Source of the DNA: Streptomyces sp. Ru62
Lineage (GTDB): Bacteria > Actinomycetota > Actinomycetes > Streptomycetales > Streptomycetaceae
Direction of reading: 5' to 3'
Assembly (NCBI RefSeq): GCF_002920615.1
Contig: NZ_PQSU01000001.1
Span: 372,001-436,000 of the forward strand
Length of the DNA stretch: 64,000 nucleotides
The notes beneath the pieces are model-generated. The model was not told the origin of the DNA. It saw nothing but the letters and a program-made list of their open reading frames with translations, and searched no databases. This document shows positions 49,200 through 60,145 of this stretch, piece after piece (position 1 is the stretch's first letter; each line of letters opens with the position of its first letter). The position numbers were made by a program, and so were the translations under genes.

Positions 49200-50027
49200 A
49201 TGGCCGGTCATCGGCAGTCGAAGAAGCGCAGGTACCTCACCTGGGCGGTGGCCGGCGCGGCCGTCGTGGCCGGGGCCGGGATCGCCGCGCAGACCTCCAT
49301 GGCCGCCACCACCTGGCCGGCCCAGAAGACCTTCACGGGCCGCGCGTTCGACACCTGCACAGCGCCCTCGCTGTCGGCCATGAAGGCCTGGCACACCGGC
49401 TTCTACGGCGCCGCCGCCGTCTACGTGGGCGGCAAGAACCGCGGCTGCGCCCAGCCCAACCTCACCGCCTCCTGGGTGAAGTCGGTCAACTCCCTCGGAT
49501 GGAAGCTCATCCCGATCTACGTCGGCGCCCAGCCGCCCTGCCAGACCGGCTCCAGCCCCGAGAAGCTGACCGCCGCCACCGCGGCGTCCCTCGGCGTGGC
49601 CGACGCCAAGGACGCGGTCGCCAAGGCGTCGGCGCTCGGCATGAAGGCGGGCAGCCCCGTGTACCTCGACATGGAGCCGTACGACGTCCAGAACAAGACG
49701 TGCAACGACGCCGTCCTCACGTACGTCCGCTCGTTCATGAAGACGCTGCGGTCCAAGACCTACCGCGGCGGCTACTACGGCTTCACCAGCTCCAGCGCCA
49801 AGGCCGTCGCCACCGCCAAGGACAGGACGGACCTGCCGGGCAACCTCTGGTACGCGCTGTGGGACAAGCAGAACACGACGACCGCGGACTGGCCGTGGGG
49901 CGCGACCCGGTACACGAACCACAGCCGCGGCCACCAGTACATGGTGAACAGCAAGGAGGCGCACGGCGGGGTCACGCTGACCGTCGACCGGGACGCCTGG
50001 GACGCGCCCGTGGCCATCGTCGGCTGA
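49200..50027 (+). CDS. Secreted DUF1906 (Rv2525c-like glycoside-hydrolase fold) protein
   Basis: A 275-residue exported protein. The N-terminus has a basic region KKRRY, then hydrophobic AVAGAAVVAGAGIAAQ and a likely cleavage after SMA-A. The mature domain reads GRAFDTCTAPSLSAMKAWH, YGAAAVYVGGKN, GWKLIPIYVGAQ, SPVYLDMEPYD and LWYALWDKQN, typical of DUF1906, a TIM-barrel like glycoside hydrolases with acidic residues (DME). The real substrate is unproven. ATG at 49200 with AGGGGTGGGG upstream; longer upstream ATG rejected. Confidence 0.82.
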   Translation: MAGHRQSKKRRYLTWAVAGAAVVAGAGIAAQTSMAATTWPAQKTFTGRAFDTCTAPSLSAMKAWHTGFYGAAAVYVGGKNRGCAQPNLTASWVKSVNSLGWKLIPIYVGAQPPCQTGSSPEKLTAATAASLGVADAKDAVAKASALGMKAGSPVYLDMEPYDVQNKTCNDAVLTYVRSFMKTLRSKTYRGGYYGFTSSSAKAVATAKDRTDLPGNLWYALWDKQNTTTADWPWGATRYTNHSRGHQYMVNSKEAHGGVTLTVDRDAWDAPVAIVG

Positions 50028-50235
50028 CCCGGCCGGCCTGACGGCCCCTCGGGGAGCGGCGCGGCGGTGCCCGAAGCGCGCGCGAATCGTTGGTCGAATG
50101 GGTTGGCCGCAGCCTGCCCACTGCCTACCATCGATCACCGCAAGACTCTGTGCGCCCGCCCGTCGCCCGACCACCACCCCTGGCGGAGGCGCTGGCGCGC
50201 CGCACCTGTCGTTGCAATCTCCCCGGGAGGTCCCC

Positions 50236-50883
50236 TTGCACCGCCGCCGCACCGCGCTCGTCCTCACCGCCGCGATCGCCGCCGCGGCACCCCTGCTGAC
50301 CGCCTGCGGAAGCGACGCGCACCCGGGCGCCGCGGCCGTCGTCGGCGGGCAGCGGATCACCGTGGCCCAGCTGGAGAGCCGGGTCGACGAGGTCCGCCGG
50401 GCGCAGCGCGCGGCGGTGCCGGACGAGACGCAGTACGAGCAGGTTGTCTCCTCCACCAGCACGCTCACCCGTGACACCCTGCACAACATGGTGCTCGACC
50501 GGGTGCTGCACCGCGCCGCGCGGGACGCGGACATCACCGTCACCCGCAAGGAGATCCAGCAGATGCGCGGCGAGCTGGAGCGGCAGGCCGGTGGCGGCAA
50601 GGGCCTGGAGACGGCCTGGCTCCAGAAGTACGGCATCGCCCCGGCCCGCCTCGACGACAACCTGCGGCTGCAACTGGAGGCGCAGAAGCTGGCCGCGCGG
50701 CTCGGCACCGACACGAGCCAGCCCGCCTTCTGGAAGGCCCTGTCCAAGGCCTCGGAGGAACTCCACGTCGACCTCAACCCGCGCTACGGCTCCTGGGACG
50801 TGCAGAAGAGCAGCCGGGTGGACGCCGGGACGCCGTGGGTACGCGAGGTCACGACGGCGGGCGGGGAGCCGGTGACGGCGTAG
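50236..50883 (+). CDS. SurA-N-like lipoprotein
   Basis: A 215-residue lipoprotein starting at TTG 50236 with GGGAGG six bases upstream. The signal ends in LLTACGS (lipobox cysteine). The mature part begins AAVVGGQRITVAQLESRVDEV, a SurA N-terminal-like strand-helix, then helices (TRDTLHNMVLDRVLHRAARDADITVTRKEIQQM). It lacks a visible PPIase domain, so it is likely a chaperone-like extracytoplasmic factor. Immediately upstream of mazG, as in other actinobacteria (recalled). Confidence 0.82.
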   Translation: MHRRRTALVLTAAIAAAAPLLTACGSDAHPGAAAVVGGQRITVAQLESRVDEVRRAQRAAVPDETQYEQVVSSTSTLTRDTLHNMVLDRVLHRAARDADITVTRKEIQQMRGELERQAGGGKGLETAWLQKYGIAPARLDDNLRLQLEAQKLAARLGTDTSQPAFWKALSKASEELHVDLNPRYGSWDVQKSSRVDAGTPWVREVTTAGGEPVTA

Positions 50884-50992
50884 ACGGGCCACCGGCCGGC
50901 GCGGTGGCGCGTCCGGTCATACGATCACATGACCCCGTCGGGCCTGTGGACAACCCGATCCGCTGCCTCGCCCCGTGGGTTACGTTCGGATC

Positions 50993-51982
50993 GTGAACGA
51001 AACCAGCCCCGAAGCCCGTGGGGGAGCCGCCCCCGGCCGCATCGTCCTGCTCACCACCAGCCACCGCGTCGCCCCCGGTCTGCTGTCCTGGCCCGCCTGG
51101 CAGGCCCTGCGCACCGCCGACGCCGTGCTGTGCGCGGACGGCGCCCATCCGCAGCTGCCGTATCTGCGCGAGGCCGGGATAGCCGTGGCGGAGGCGTCAC
51201 CCACCGCCCAGGAGCTGGTCGACGCCTGTGCCGGGGGCCGGACGGTGGTGGTCGTCGCCACGGGTGAGGGAGAGCCCGCCCTCACCGACGGCCTCGCCCG
51301 GCTGGCCGGCTCCGGCCGGGTCGCCATGCCGGAGCTGGAGCTGCTCCCCGCCTCCTACGACCTGCCCGGAGCCCGCCTGCTGGACCTCGTTCAGGTCATG
51401 GACCGCATCCGCGCCGAGTGCCCGTGGTCCTCCCGGCAGACCCACGAGGGCCTGGCGAAGTACGGCATCGAGGAGGCGTACGAACTGGTCGAGGCGATCG
51501 AGGCCGGCGACCGCGCGGAGCTGCGCGAAGAGCTGGGCGACGTCCTCCTCCAGGTCGTCTTCCACTCCCGCATCGCCGAGGAGGACCCGGACGCGCCGTT
51601 CTCCGTCGACGACGTCGCCGGCGGCATCGTCGCCAAGCTGATCCACCGGCACCCCCACGTCTTCGGCGACGAGGAGGCCGAGACCCCGGAGGACGTCAAG
51701 GAGCACTGGTTGCGCACCAAGGCCGAGGAGAAGCGGCGCGCCTCGGTCACGGACGGCGTCCCGCTCGGCCAGCCCGGCCTGGCCCTCGCCGCCAAGCTCG
51801 CCTCGCGCACCCGCACGGCGGGCCTGGACGTCCCGCTGCCGAAGGGGGACGGCATCGGCTACGAACTGCTGGCGCTGGCGGTCCGCGCCGAGGCGGTTGG
51901 CACCGACCCCGAGGCGGCACTGCGGGCGGCGGCCCGGGCCTACCGGGACGCGATACGGGCCGCCGAGGGCCTGCCCGCCTAG
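50993..51982 (+). CDS. mazG: MazG nucleotide pyrophosphohydrolase
   Basis: Hydrolyses nucleoside triphosphates to monophosphates in house-cleaning. It has 329 residues: an N-terminal region of about 120 residues (RIVLLTTSHRVAPGLLSW...) related to the tetrapyrrole-methylase-like fold in MazG proteins, then the MazG domain. CPWSSRQTHEGLAKYGIEEAYELVEAIE and EELGDVLLQVVFHSRIAEE give the EExxE and ExxD metal site. GTG at 50993 (VNETSPEARG) is proposed; no Shine-Dalgarno is visible and a TACGTT -10-like box close ahead suggests a leaderless message. Confidence 0.93.
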   Translation: MNETSPEARGGAAPGRIVLLTTSHRVAPGLLSWPAWQALRTADAVLCADGAHPQLPYLREAGIAVAEASPTAQELVDACAGGRTVVVVATGEGEPALTDGLARLAGSGRVAMPELELLPASYDLPGARLLDLVQVMDRIRAECPWSSRQTHEGLAKYGIEEAYELVEAIEAGDRAELREELGDVLLQVVFHSRIAEEDPDAPFSVDDVAGGIVAKLIHRHPHVFGDEEAETPEDVKEHWLRTKAEEKRRASVTDGVPLGQPGLALAAKLASRTRTAGLDVPLPKGDGIGYELLALAVRAEAVGTDPEAALRAAARAYRDAIRAAEGLPA

Positions 51983-52014
51983 CACCGCCACCCGGGGCGC
52001 TCGGGGCCCCGGCC

Positions 52015-52140
52015 CTACGTCCGGTGTCCGGTCCGCGTCCCCGGTGTCCGGTTCCTGGTGCCCAGTTCCTGGCGTCCGGTTCCTGGTCCCCGGCGCCTGG
52101 TGCCCGGGTCCCTGGTGCCCGGTCCCCGATGCCCGGGGGG
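52015..52140. repeat. Degenerate C/T-G-rich short repeats before P450 gene
   Basis: The 275-bp gap between mazG and the P450 gene contains many imperfect copies of TCCGGT, TTCCTGG and TGGTGCCC (for example around 52050-52115), giving a low-complexity skewed stretch. No gene is supported. The proposed P450 start has GAGGA directly against it. Confidence 0.5.
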
Positions 52141-52257
52141 ACGGCCCGCAGGCCAGACCCCTGCGGCCCCTCACCACCGCGCCCCCGCGCCCCCGCGGCC
52201 CCCGGGGGCTGCCACACCCCGCCCTGCACTCCCCGGCGAGCCGGATACGGTCGAGGA

Positions 52258-53571
52258 GTGACCGACCAGCCCCACCCCGCCCAGCCGTCCTCCCACTCCG
52301 CCCAGCCGTCCTCCCACCCGGAGCAACCGGCCCCCGCCCTGTTCACCTGGGAGTTCGCCACCGACCCCTATCCCGCCTACGCATGGCTGCGCGAGCACGC
52401 CCCCGTGCACCGGACGCGGTTGCCGAGCGGGGTCGAGGCCTGGCTGGTCACCCGGTACGCCGATGCCCGGCAGGCCCTGGCCGACCAGCGGCTCAGCAAG
52501 AACCCGGCGCATCACGACGAGCCCGCGCACGCCAAGGGCAAGACCGGCATCCCCGGCGAGCGCAAGGCCGAGCTGATGACGCATCTGCTGAACATCGACC
52601 CGCCGGACCACACTCGGCTGCGCCGGCTGGTCAGCAAGGCCTTCACGCCCCGCCGGGTCGCCGAGTTCGCGCCCCGGGTGCAGGAGCTGACCGATCACCT
52701 CATCGACCAGTTCGCACGGCGCGGCTCCGCCGACCTCATCCACGAGTTCGCCTTCCCGCTGCCCATCTACGCCATCTGCGACCTGCTCGGCGTCCCGCGC
52801 GAGGATCAGGACGACTTCCGGGACTGGGCGGGCATGATGATCCGGCACGGCGGAGGCCCCCGGGGAGGCGTCGCCCGGTCGGTGAAGAAGATGCGCGGCT
52901 ATCTGGCCGAGCTGATCCACAAGAAGCGCGAGGCGCTGCCGGCCGAGCCCGCGCCCGGCGAGGACCTGATCTCGGGCCTGATCCGCGCCTCCGACCACGG
53001 CGAGCACCTCACCGAGAACGAGGCCGCCGCCATGGCCTTCATCCTCCTGTTCGCCGGCTTCGAGACGACCGTCAACCTCATCGGCAACGGCACCTACGCC
53101 CTGCTCACGCACCCCGGTCAGCGCCGACGGCTGGAGGAGTCCCTGGCGCGCCGGGAGACGGAGCTCCTGGCGACCGGCGTGGAGGAACTGCTGCGCTTCG
53201 ACGGCCCGGTGGAGCTGGCCACCTGGCGGTTCGCCACCGAGCCGCTCACCATCGGCGGACAGCGGATCGCGCCGGGCGACCCGGTGCTCGTCGTCCTCGC
53301 CGCCGCCGACCGGGACCCGGAGCGGTTCGCCGACCCGGACGTGCTGGACCTCGCCCGCCGCGACAACCAGCACCTCGGTTACGGTCACGGCATCCACTAC
53401 TGCCTCGGCGCGCCGCTCGCCCGTCTGGAGGGTCAGACCGCGCTCGCCGCCCTGCTCACCCGGCTGCCCGATCTGCGCCTCGCCGCGGATCCTGCCGAAC
53501 TGCGCTGGCGCGGCGGACTCATCATGCGCGGCCTGCGCACCCTGCCGGTGGAGTTCACACCCCGCACCTGA
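52258..53571 (+). CDS. Cytochrome P450
   Basis: A 437-residue soluble bacterial P450. The I-helix oxygen-binding groove is ILLFAGFETTVNLIGNG (near residue 262), the ExxR motif is EELLR (near 310), and the heme-binding loop is LGYGHGIHYCLGAPLAR (near 378) with the cysteine ligand in YCLG. A short Pro/Ser/His-rich N-terminus precedes LFTWEFATDPYPAYAWLRE. GTG at 52258; GAGGA touches the start, so it may be leaderless. No ferredoxin gene or biosynthetic cluster is nearby; substrate unknown. Confidence 0.93.
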   Translation: MTDQPHPAQPSSHSAQPSSHPEQPAPALFTWEFATDPYPAYAWLREHAPVHRTRLPSGVEAWLVTRYADARQALADQRLSKNPAHHDEPAHAKGKTGIPGERKAELMTHLLNIDPPDHTRLRRLVSKAFTPRRVAEFAPRVQELTDHLIDQFARRGSADLIHEFAFPLPIYAICDLLGVPREDQDDFRDWAGMMIRHGGGPRGGVARSVKKMRGYLAELIHKKREALPAEPAPGEDLISGLIRASDHGEHLTENEAAAMAFILLFAGFETTVNLIGNGTYALLTHPGQRRRLEESLARRETELLATGVEELLRFDGPVELATWRFATEPLTIGGQRIAPGDPVLVVLAAADRDPERFADPDVLDLARRDNQHLGYGHGIHYCLGAPLARLEGQTALAALLTRLPDLRLAADPAELRWRGGLIMRGLRTLPVEFTPRT

Positions 53572-53640
53572 ACACACCGTCCGGACGCGGTCCTTCCGGG
53601 TCCGGCACAGCCTCTCCAGGGAAAGATGACAGGCGTTCAA

Positions 53641-53705
53641 CTCTGTGATCTTCACGTGATCTGTGCGGCATGAACTTGTGACAAGTGATCGTCTGCCGAT
53701 ACGTT
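53641..53705. promoter_or_regulatory. rpfC upstream region with GTGATC repeats
   Basis: In the 201-bp gap before the rpfC-like gene, GTGATC occurs at 53645, 53656 and 53685. TGTGATCTTCACG (from 53644) resembles a short palindrome. No riboswitch like that of rpfA is seen. The regulator is unknown. Confidence 0.35.
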
Positions 53706-53772
53706 CACCCATCAGCGCGGCGACCGGCTCCATCCGCCGCGCCGGTCCTGCTGTCGCTCGAAAGGCTTCTGC

Positions 53773-54855
53773 ATGCTCTCCGGGAACGGCCGACACCGTC
53801 GCCCCCGTCAGGCCCCGGCTCTCCTCGTCGCGGCCGGAGTGACCGGCTCCGCCATCGCCATCCCGCTGCTCGGCGCGGCGAGCGCCAACGCGGCCGACGG
53901 CACCACGTGGGACAAGGTGGCCGAGTGCGAGAGCGGCGGCTCGTGGAGCGCGGACACCGGCAACGGGTACTACGGCGGCCTGCAGATCTCGCAGGAGGAC
54001 TGGAACGCCTACGGCGGCGGCCAGTACGCGGCCGGCCCGGACCAGGCCAGCCGCAACCAGCAGATCGCCGTCGCCGAAAAGATCCTCGCCGACAAGGGCA
54101 CCACGCCCTGGGCCACCTGCGCCCTGCTGTCCGGTCTGACCGAGGACTCGGGCTCGACGCACGTCGACACGGGCGTCGGCGGCTCCGGCGGCTCCGGCGA
54201 CAGCGGCGGTTCGAGTCATTCGTCCGGATCAGCGGGCAACTCCGGTACATCCGGTTCCTCCGACAGCTCCGACTCGTCCGGCCTGCCGGATTCGTCGCCC
54301 TCCAGCGATGCCGGCTCCGGCACCAACTCCGGCTCCGGCGCCGACTCTTCCTCGGAGGAGGTCACCACTCCGAGCGCCAAGCCGGGCAAGGATGCCGATG
54401 CGGGAGCCGGCTCCACGGGGACCAACACTCCCAAGTCCGACAAGTCCACCGCGCCGGACACCGGAAGCGCCCAGGGGGCCGAGAGCTCGCCCACGGCCGC
54501 TCCGGACGCCGGCCTCCAGGACAACCCGCAGCAGGCCGCCGGTTCTTGGAGCCTGGTCGACACCGGCTCCCTCGGCGGCGGGCGCCACCGGGGCGCGAGC
54601 GCGGACGAGAGCGGTGCGGACGAAAGCGCGACAAACGGTCAGAACGCCACGTCTTCCGGCCGGCACGCCTCGCGCGAAACGGACACGTACACCGTCCGCC
54701 AGGGCGACACCCTCGCCTCCATCGCCGACTCCCTTGACGTCGACGGCGGGTGGCGCGCGCTGTACGCCGGCAACAAGAAGGCCATCGGGACCGACCCGAA
54801 CCACATCAGTGCCGGTCAGACCCTGGAAGTCGGGGGCGAAACGGGCGGCGAGTAG
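53773..54855 (+). CDS. rpfC: Resuscitation-promoting factor with LysM (RpfC-like)
   Basis: A secreted muralytic enzyme of 360 residues. The signal (APALLVAAGVTGSAIAIPLLGAASANA) is followed by the Rpf transglycosylase domain [28 protein letters not shown] (catalytic Glu in ECESGG) to about residue 120. A linker of roughly 180 residues rich in Ser, Gly and Asp leads to a C-terminal LysM domain (YTVRQGDTLASIADSLDVDGGW). It cleaves peptidoglycan during spore germination and growth. It forms a pair with rpfA 360 bp downstream. The letter is assigned by recalled synteny. Confidence 0.9.
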   Translation: MLSGNGRHRRPRQAPALLVAAGVTGSAIAIPLLGAASANAADGTTWDKVAECESGGSWSADTGNGYYGGLQISQEDWNAYGGGQYAAGPDQASRNQQIAVAEKILADKGTTPWATCALLSGLTEDSGSTHVDTGVGGSGGSGDSGGSSHSSGSAGNSGTSGSSDSSDSSGLPDSSPSSDAGSGTNSGSGADSSSEEVTTPSAKPGKDADAGAGSTGTNTPKSDKSTAPDTGSAQGAESSPTAAPDAGLQDNPQQAAGSWSLVDTGSLGGGRHRGASADESGADESATNGQNATSSGRHASRETDTYTVRQGDTLASIADSLDVDGGWRALYAGNKKAIGTDPNHISAGQTLEVGGETGGE

Positions 54856-55034
54856 GGGGAGTTGACGTCCCGGTTATCGCCTTAATGTCCGGTTTGGCGA
54901 AAGTGTGGGATGAGTCTCAGAAGCCTAGATCGTCTTTGAAATTCCGCGGATCGCGTGTCTACGGTCGGGACCGCTCGTCACCACGAGCCCCGGCAGCCGC
55001 AACGCCGAATCCTGCCAGCGGTTGCCCGGGAACA

Positions 55035-55929
<895 letters not shown>

Positions 55930-56017
55930 GACCCGGCCCCCAGCCCGGCCACGGGCCCGCGCCTGCGCGCGGGCCGCGCTGAGGCCCCCTGCGGGCCGCC
56001 CCCCGTCCCCACGGGCT

Positions 56018-56066
56018 CCCCGCCCCGGTGCGTGTTCCCCCGTACGCACCGGGGCGGGGCTTTTTT
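56018..56066 (+). terminator. Intrinsic terminator after rpfA
   Basis: Arms CCCCGCCCCGGTGCGT (56018-56033) and ACGCACCGGGGCGGGG (56044-56059) are perfect over 16 bp, followed by CTTTTTT to 56066: a full intrinsic terminator. The rest of the gap before eno (56067-56244) holds its promoter. Confidence 0.95.
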
Positions 56067-56196
56067 GCGTCCGCCGCCCCCCGCACCCTTTGTTTCGGCG
56101 AGAAACAAAAGGTACCGTCGGCTTGTCCACGGGACGGTCGGTCGGTGGCCGACGCCCCCGGGACGGTTAGGCTCTAGTCGCAAGGCACAGCCGTAA

Positions 56197-57525
<1,329 letters not shown>

Positions 57526-57552
57526 GCCTTCCGGGGTCAAGTCCTAGCCAGT

Positions 57553-57605
57553 CGTACGTACGTCCCCGTACTCGGTCCCGTACCGTGTCCGGGGACGTAC
57601 GCACG
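57553..57605 (+). terminator. Stem-loop between eno and ftsB-like gene
   Basis: CGTACGTACGTCCCCG (57553-57568) and CGGGGACGTACGCACG (57590-57605) pair over 16 bp with one mismatch around a 21-base loop. It may be the eno terminator or a leader structure for the next gene. No T-run. Confidence 0.6.
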
Positions 57606-57630
57606 TGTGAAAGGGGAGGCGGAGAGCCAG

Positions 57631-58107
57631 ATGGCCGTGAAGGACCGGGACCGTTTCTCCACCGCGACCAGGCTGCGGCTGCTCGGCGAGCAGACCGCGG
57701 CCCGCGTCTACCGCTCCCAGACCAAGCGGCAGGCCCGCCGCTCCCGGCTCACGGGCCGCGCGGCCCTGCTCGCGCTGGTGCTGTGCACGATGATCGTCGC
57801 CCTCGCCTATCCGATGCGGCAGTACGTCTCCCAGCGCGAGCAGATCGCCGACCTCCAGCGGCAGCGGGAGCAGGCCCGTGAGCGCGTCGAGCAGCTCCGT
57901 GACCTGAAGGCGCGCTGGCAGGACGACGCCTACGCCGAGCAGCAGATCCGCCGCCGGCTGCACTACGTGATGCCCGGCGAGACCGGGTACGTGGTCGTCG
58001 ACCCGGGTGCGGCCAGGCAGTCCCGCGCCGACCTCGGGGCCGCCCACCGGCCCTGGTACACGAACGTCTGGGAAGGCGTCGACAAGGCCGACGCCTCCGA
58101 CCAGTGA
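57631..58107 (+). CDS. ftsB: FtsB/DivIC-family septum formation initiator
   Basis: A 158-residue bitopic division protein. A basic cytoplasmic N-terminus precedes one transmembrane segment, AALLALVLCTMIVALAYPM (residues about 46-64). A short coiled coil follows (QREQIADLQRQREQARERVEQLRDL), then the conserved RRRLHYVMPGETGYVVVDPG. It is expected to bind FtsL/FtsQ at the septum. ATG at 57631 with GGAG ahead. It precedes DUF501 and ppx, a conserved order after eno in actinobacteria. Confidence 0.9.
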   Translation: MAVKDRDRFSTATRLRLLGEQTAARVYRSQTKRQARRSRLTGRAALLALVLCTMIVALAYPMRQYVSQREQIADLQRQREQARERVEQLRDLKARWQDDAYAEQQIRRRLHYVMPGETGYVVVDPGAARQSRADLGAAHRPWYTNVWEGVDKADASDQ

Positions 58108-58156
58108 CCGGCCCGTCCGGTCCGGCAACCGACACGAACCCACCCTGAAAGCAGTC

Positions 58157-58717
58157 ATGGAAACCCCTCCGCCGCCCACTCCGCGCACCGAGCCCACCGA
58201 CGCGGACGTAGAGGCCTTCAAGCAGCAGCTGGGCCGCCCGCCGCGGGGCCTCAGGGCCATCGCGCACCGCTGCCCGTGCGGTCAGCCGGACGTCGTGGAG
58301 ACGGCACCGCGCCTGCCCGACGGCACGCCCTTCCCGACGCTGTACTACCTGACGTGCCCGAAGGCGTCCTCCGCCATCGGCACGCTGGAGGCGAACGGCG
58401 TGATGAAGGAGATGACCGAGCGGCTGGGCCGTGACCCCGAGCTGGCCGCCGCGTACCGGGCCGCGCACGAGGACTACATCCGGCGCCGGGACGAGATCGA
58501 GGTCCTGAGCGGCTTCCCGAGCGCGGGCGGCATGCCGGACCGGGTGAAGTGCCTGCACGTGCTCGTCGCCCACTCGCTGGCCGCGGGCCCGGGCGTGAAC
58601 CCGCTCGGCGACGAGGCCCTGGCGATGCTGCCGGAGTGGTGGCGCAAGGGCGCGTGCGTGACGCTCGACAGCGGCGAGAGGGACGAGCGCGACGACAGCG
58701 AGGGGGACGAGAAGTGA
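58157..58717 (+). CDS. DUF501 protein
   Basis: A 186-residue protein of a conserved actinobacterial family without a known function. DVEAFKQQLGRPPRGLRAIAHRCPCGQPDVVET has a CPCG pair that may bind metal. FPTLYYLTCPKASSAIGTLEANG, DRVKCLHVLVAHSLAAGPGVNPLGDEAL and MLPEWW follow, all family features. It ends with an acidic tail. Its stop overlaps the ppx start (GTGA), suggesting coupling with exopolyphosphatase. Confidence 0.88.
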   Translation: METPPPPTPRTEPTDADVEAFKQQLGRPPRGLRAIAHRCPCGQPDVVETAPRLPDGTPFPTLYYLTCPKASSAIGTLEANGVMKEMTERLGRDPELAAAYRAAHEDYIRRRDEIEVLSGFPSAGGMPDRVKCLHVLVAHSLAAGPGVNPLGDEALAMLPEWWRKGACVTLDSGERDERDDSEGDEK

Positions 58718-59655
58718 CTCGCGTGGCCGCCGTCGACTGCGGTACCAACTCCATCCGTCTGCTGGTCGCGGACGCCGACCCGGCGACGGGCGAACTGACC
58801 GACCTGGACCGCCGGATGACGATCGTGCGGCTCGGCCAGGGGGTCGACCGCACCGGCCGGCTCGCGCCCGAGGCACTGGAGCGCACCTTCGCCGCCTGCC
58901 GTGAGTACGCGGACGTCATCAAGGAGCACGGCGTCGAGCGCCTGCGCTTCGTCGCCACCTCCGCCTCCCGCGACGCCGAGAACCGCGAGGACTTCGTGCG
59001 CGGCGTGCTGGACATCCTCGGGGTCGAGCCGGAGGTCATCACCGGTGACCAGGAGGCCGAGTTCTCCTTCACGGGTGCCACCAAGGAGCTCACCGGCCGT
59101 GCGGACCTCGCCCGGCCCTACCTGGTCGTGGACATCGGCGGCGGCTCCACCGAGTTCGTCGTCGGCGACGACCACGTGCGCGCCGCCCGGTCGGTGGACG
59201 TCGGCTGCGTGCGGATGACCGAGCGGCACCTGGTGCACGGCGGCGAGGTGAGCGACCCGCCCACCGAGGACGAGATCGCCGCCATGCGGGCCGACATCGA
59301 GGCCGCCCTGGACCTCGCCGAGCAGTCGGTCCCGCTGCGCGAGGCCCACACCCTGGTGGGCCTGGCCGGGTCCGTCACCACGGTGTCCGCCATCGCCCAG
59401 GAGCTGCCCGGGTACGACTCCGCGCGCATCCACCACTCCCGGGTCTCGCGGGACCGCGTGCGCGAGATCACCGAACGGCTGCTGCGCTCCACGCACGCCG
59501 AGCGCGCCGCGATCCCGTCCCTGCACCCGGGCCGGGTCGACGTCATCGGCGCGGGCGCCCTCGTCCTGCTCGCGATCATGGAGCGGATCGGCGCCGAGGA
59601 GGTCGTGGTGAGCGAGCACGACATCCTCGACGGCATCGCCTGGTCGGTGGCGTGA
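58714..59655 (+). CDS. ppx: Exopolyphosphatase / guanosine pentaphosphatase (Ppx/GppA)
   Basis: A 313-residue hydrolase of the ASKHA fold that trims polyphosphate or pppGpp. AAVDCGTNSIRLLVAD is the phosphate-1 motif, FVATSASRDAENREDFV the second block, VVDIGGGSTEF the phosphate-2 motif and LAGSVTTVSAIAQEL another conserved segment. This is the short actinobacterial form without an extra C-terminal HD domain. GTG at 58714 overlaps the DUF501 stop. A hairpin follows at 59765. Confidence 0.93.
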   Translation: MTRVAAVDCGTNSIRLLVADADPATGELTDLDRRMTIVRLGQGVDRTGRLAPEALERTFAACREYADVIKEHGVERLRFVATSASRDAENREDFVRGVLDILGVEPEVITGDQEAEFSFTGATKELTGRADLARPYLVVDIGGGSTEFVVGDDHVRAARSVDVGCVRMTERHLVHGGEVSDPPTEDEIAAMRADIEAALDLAEQSVPLREAHTLVGLAGSVTTVSAIAQELPGYDSARIHHSRVSRDRVREITERLLRSTHAERAAIPSLHPGRVDVIGAGALVLLAIMERIGAEEVVVSEHDILDGIAWSVA

Positions 59656-59764
59656 GAGCGGCCCGGGGCGGGAGCGCGGCCCATGGGCGGCGTGGCGTGG
59701 CTCTCTTTTGTTACTGAGTGGTAGCCACCTGCTGAGCAGGTTGGATAACGTTTGAGCGGTGTCC

Positions 59765-59785
59765 GGGGCCCCCTTGAGGGGCCCC
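59765..59785 (+). terminator. Hairpin after ppx
   Basis: GGGGCCCC (59765-59772) and GGGGCCCC (59778-59785) form a self-complementary stem with loop CTTGA, 110 bases past the ppx stop. No T-run. Confidence 0.6.
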
Positions 59786-59808
59786 TGGTCATACCCACGC
59801 GGGAACCT

Positions 59809-59826
59809 TCGTGAAGTTCTTCACAA
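59809..59826. promoter_or_regulatory. Rex operator (ROP) upstream of ndh
   Basis: TCGTGAAGTTCTTCACAA fits the Rex consensus TTGTGAA-N4-TTCACAA with one deviation at the second base. The core GTGAAGTTCTTCAC (59811-59824) is a perfect palindrome. It lies about 320 bp upstream of ndh, the NADH dehydrogenase that Rex (NADH/NAD sensor) would be expected to control. Confidence 0.75.
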
Positions 59827-60145
59827 GGAATTCCCTCCCATCGGGCCCCGGAAGGGGGTCCATTGCCTCTTCCGGGGGTCGGAGGGCCGTTTGAACATGT
59901 TCAGACGGGGAGTGTGGGAGGGTCCCGGAAGGGGGTGTTCCGAGGGTGTCACGGTGCCCTCACGGGCGCCCCATCGGCCCGGAGAGGCAGCTCACGCGGC
60001 CTTGACAACGGGGCGAAGCGCCCCGCGGTTCCCCCGTGGCCCGGTGGTCTGCTTCACGCGAGCCGCGGAGTTTAACACAGGCCCTGTCAGACCTTGTGAA
60101 GGGGCGCACGAGCGACCCCCCGGGGGCGGGTGGATACTCGATGGC
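59827..60145. other. Long ndh leader/promoter region
   Basis: About 320 bases without a supported gene between the Rex site and ndh. It contains a perfect 10-bp palindrome GAACATGTTC (59893-59902), and TTGTGAAGG near 60093 looks like a Rex half-site. GGATACT nine bases before the ndh start could be a -10 box for a near-leaderless transcript. Confidence 0.4.

Noticed and set aside
52258..53571. P450 as part of a secondary-metabolite cluster
   Set aside because: Neighbours are mazG and rpfC, with no synthase, ferredoxin or tailoring gene nearby.
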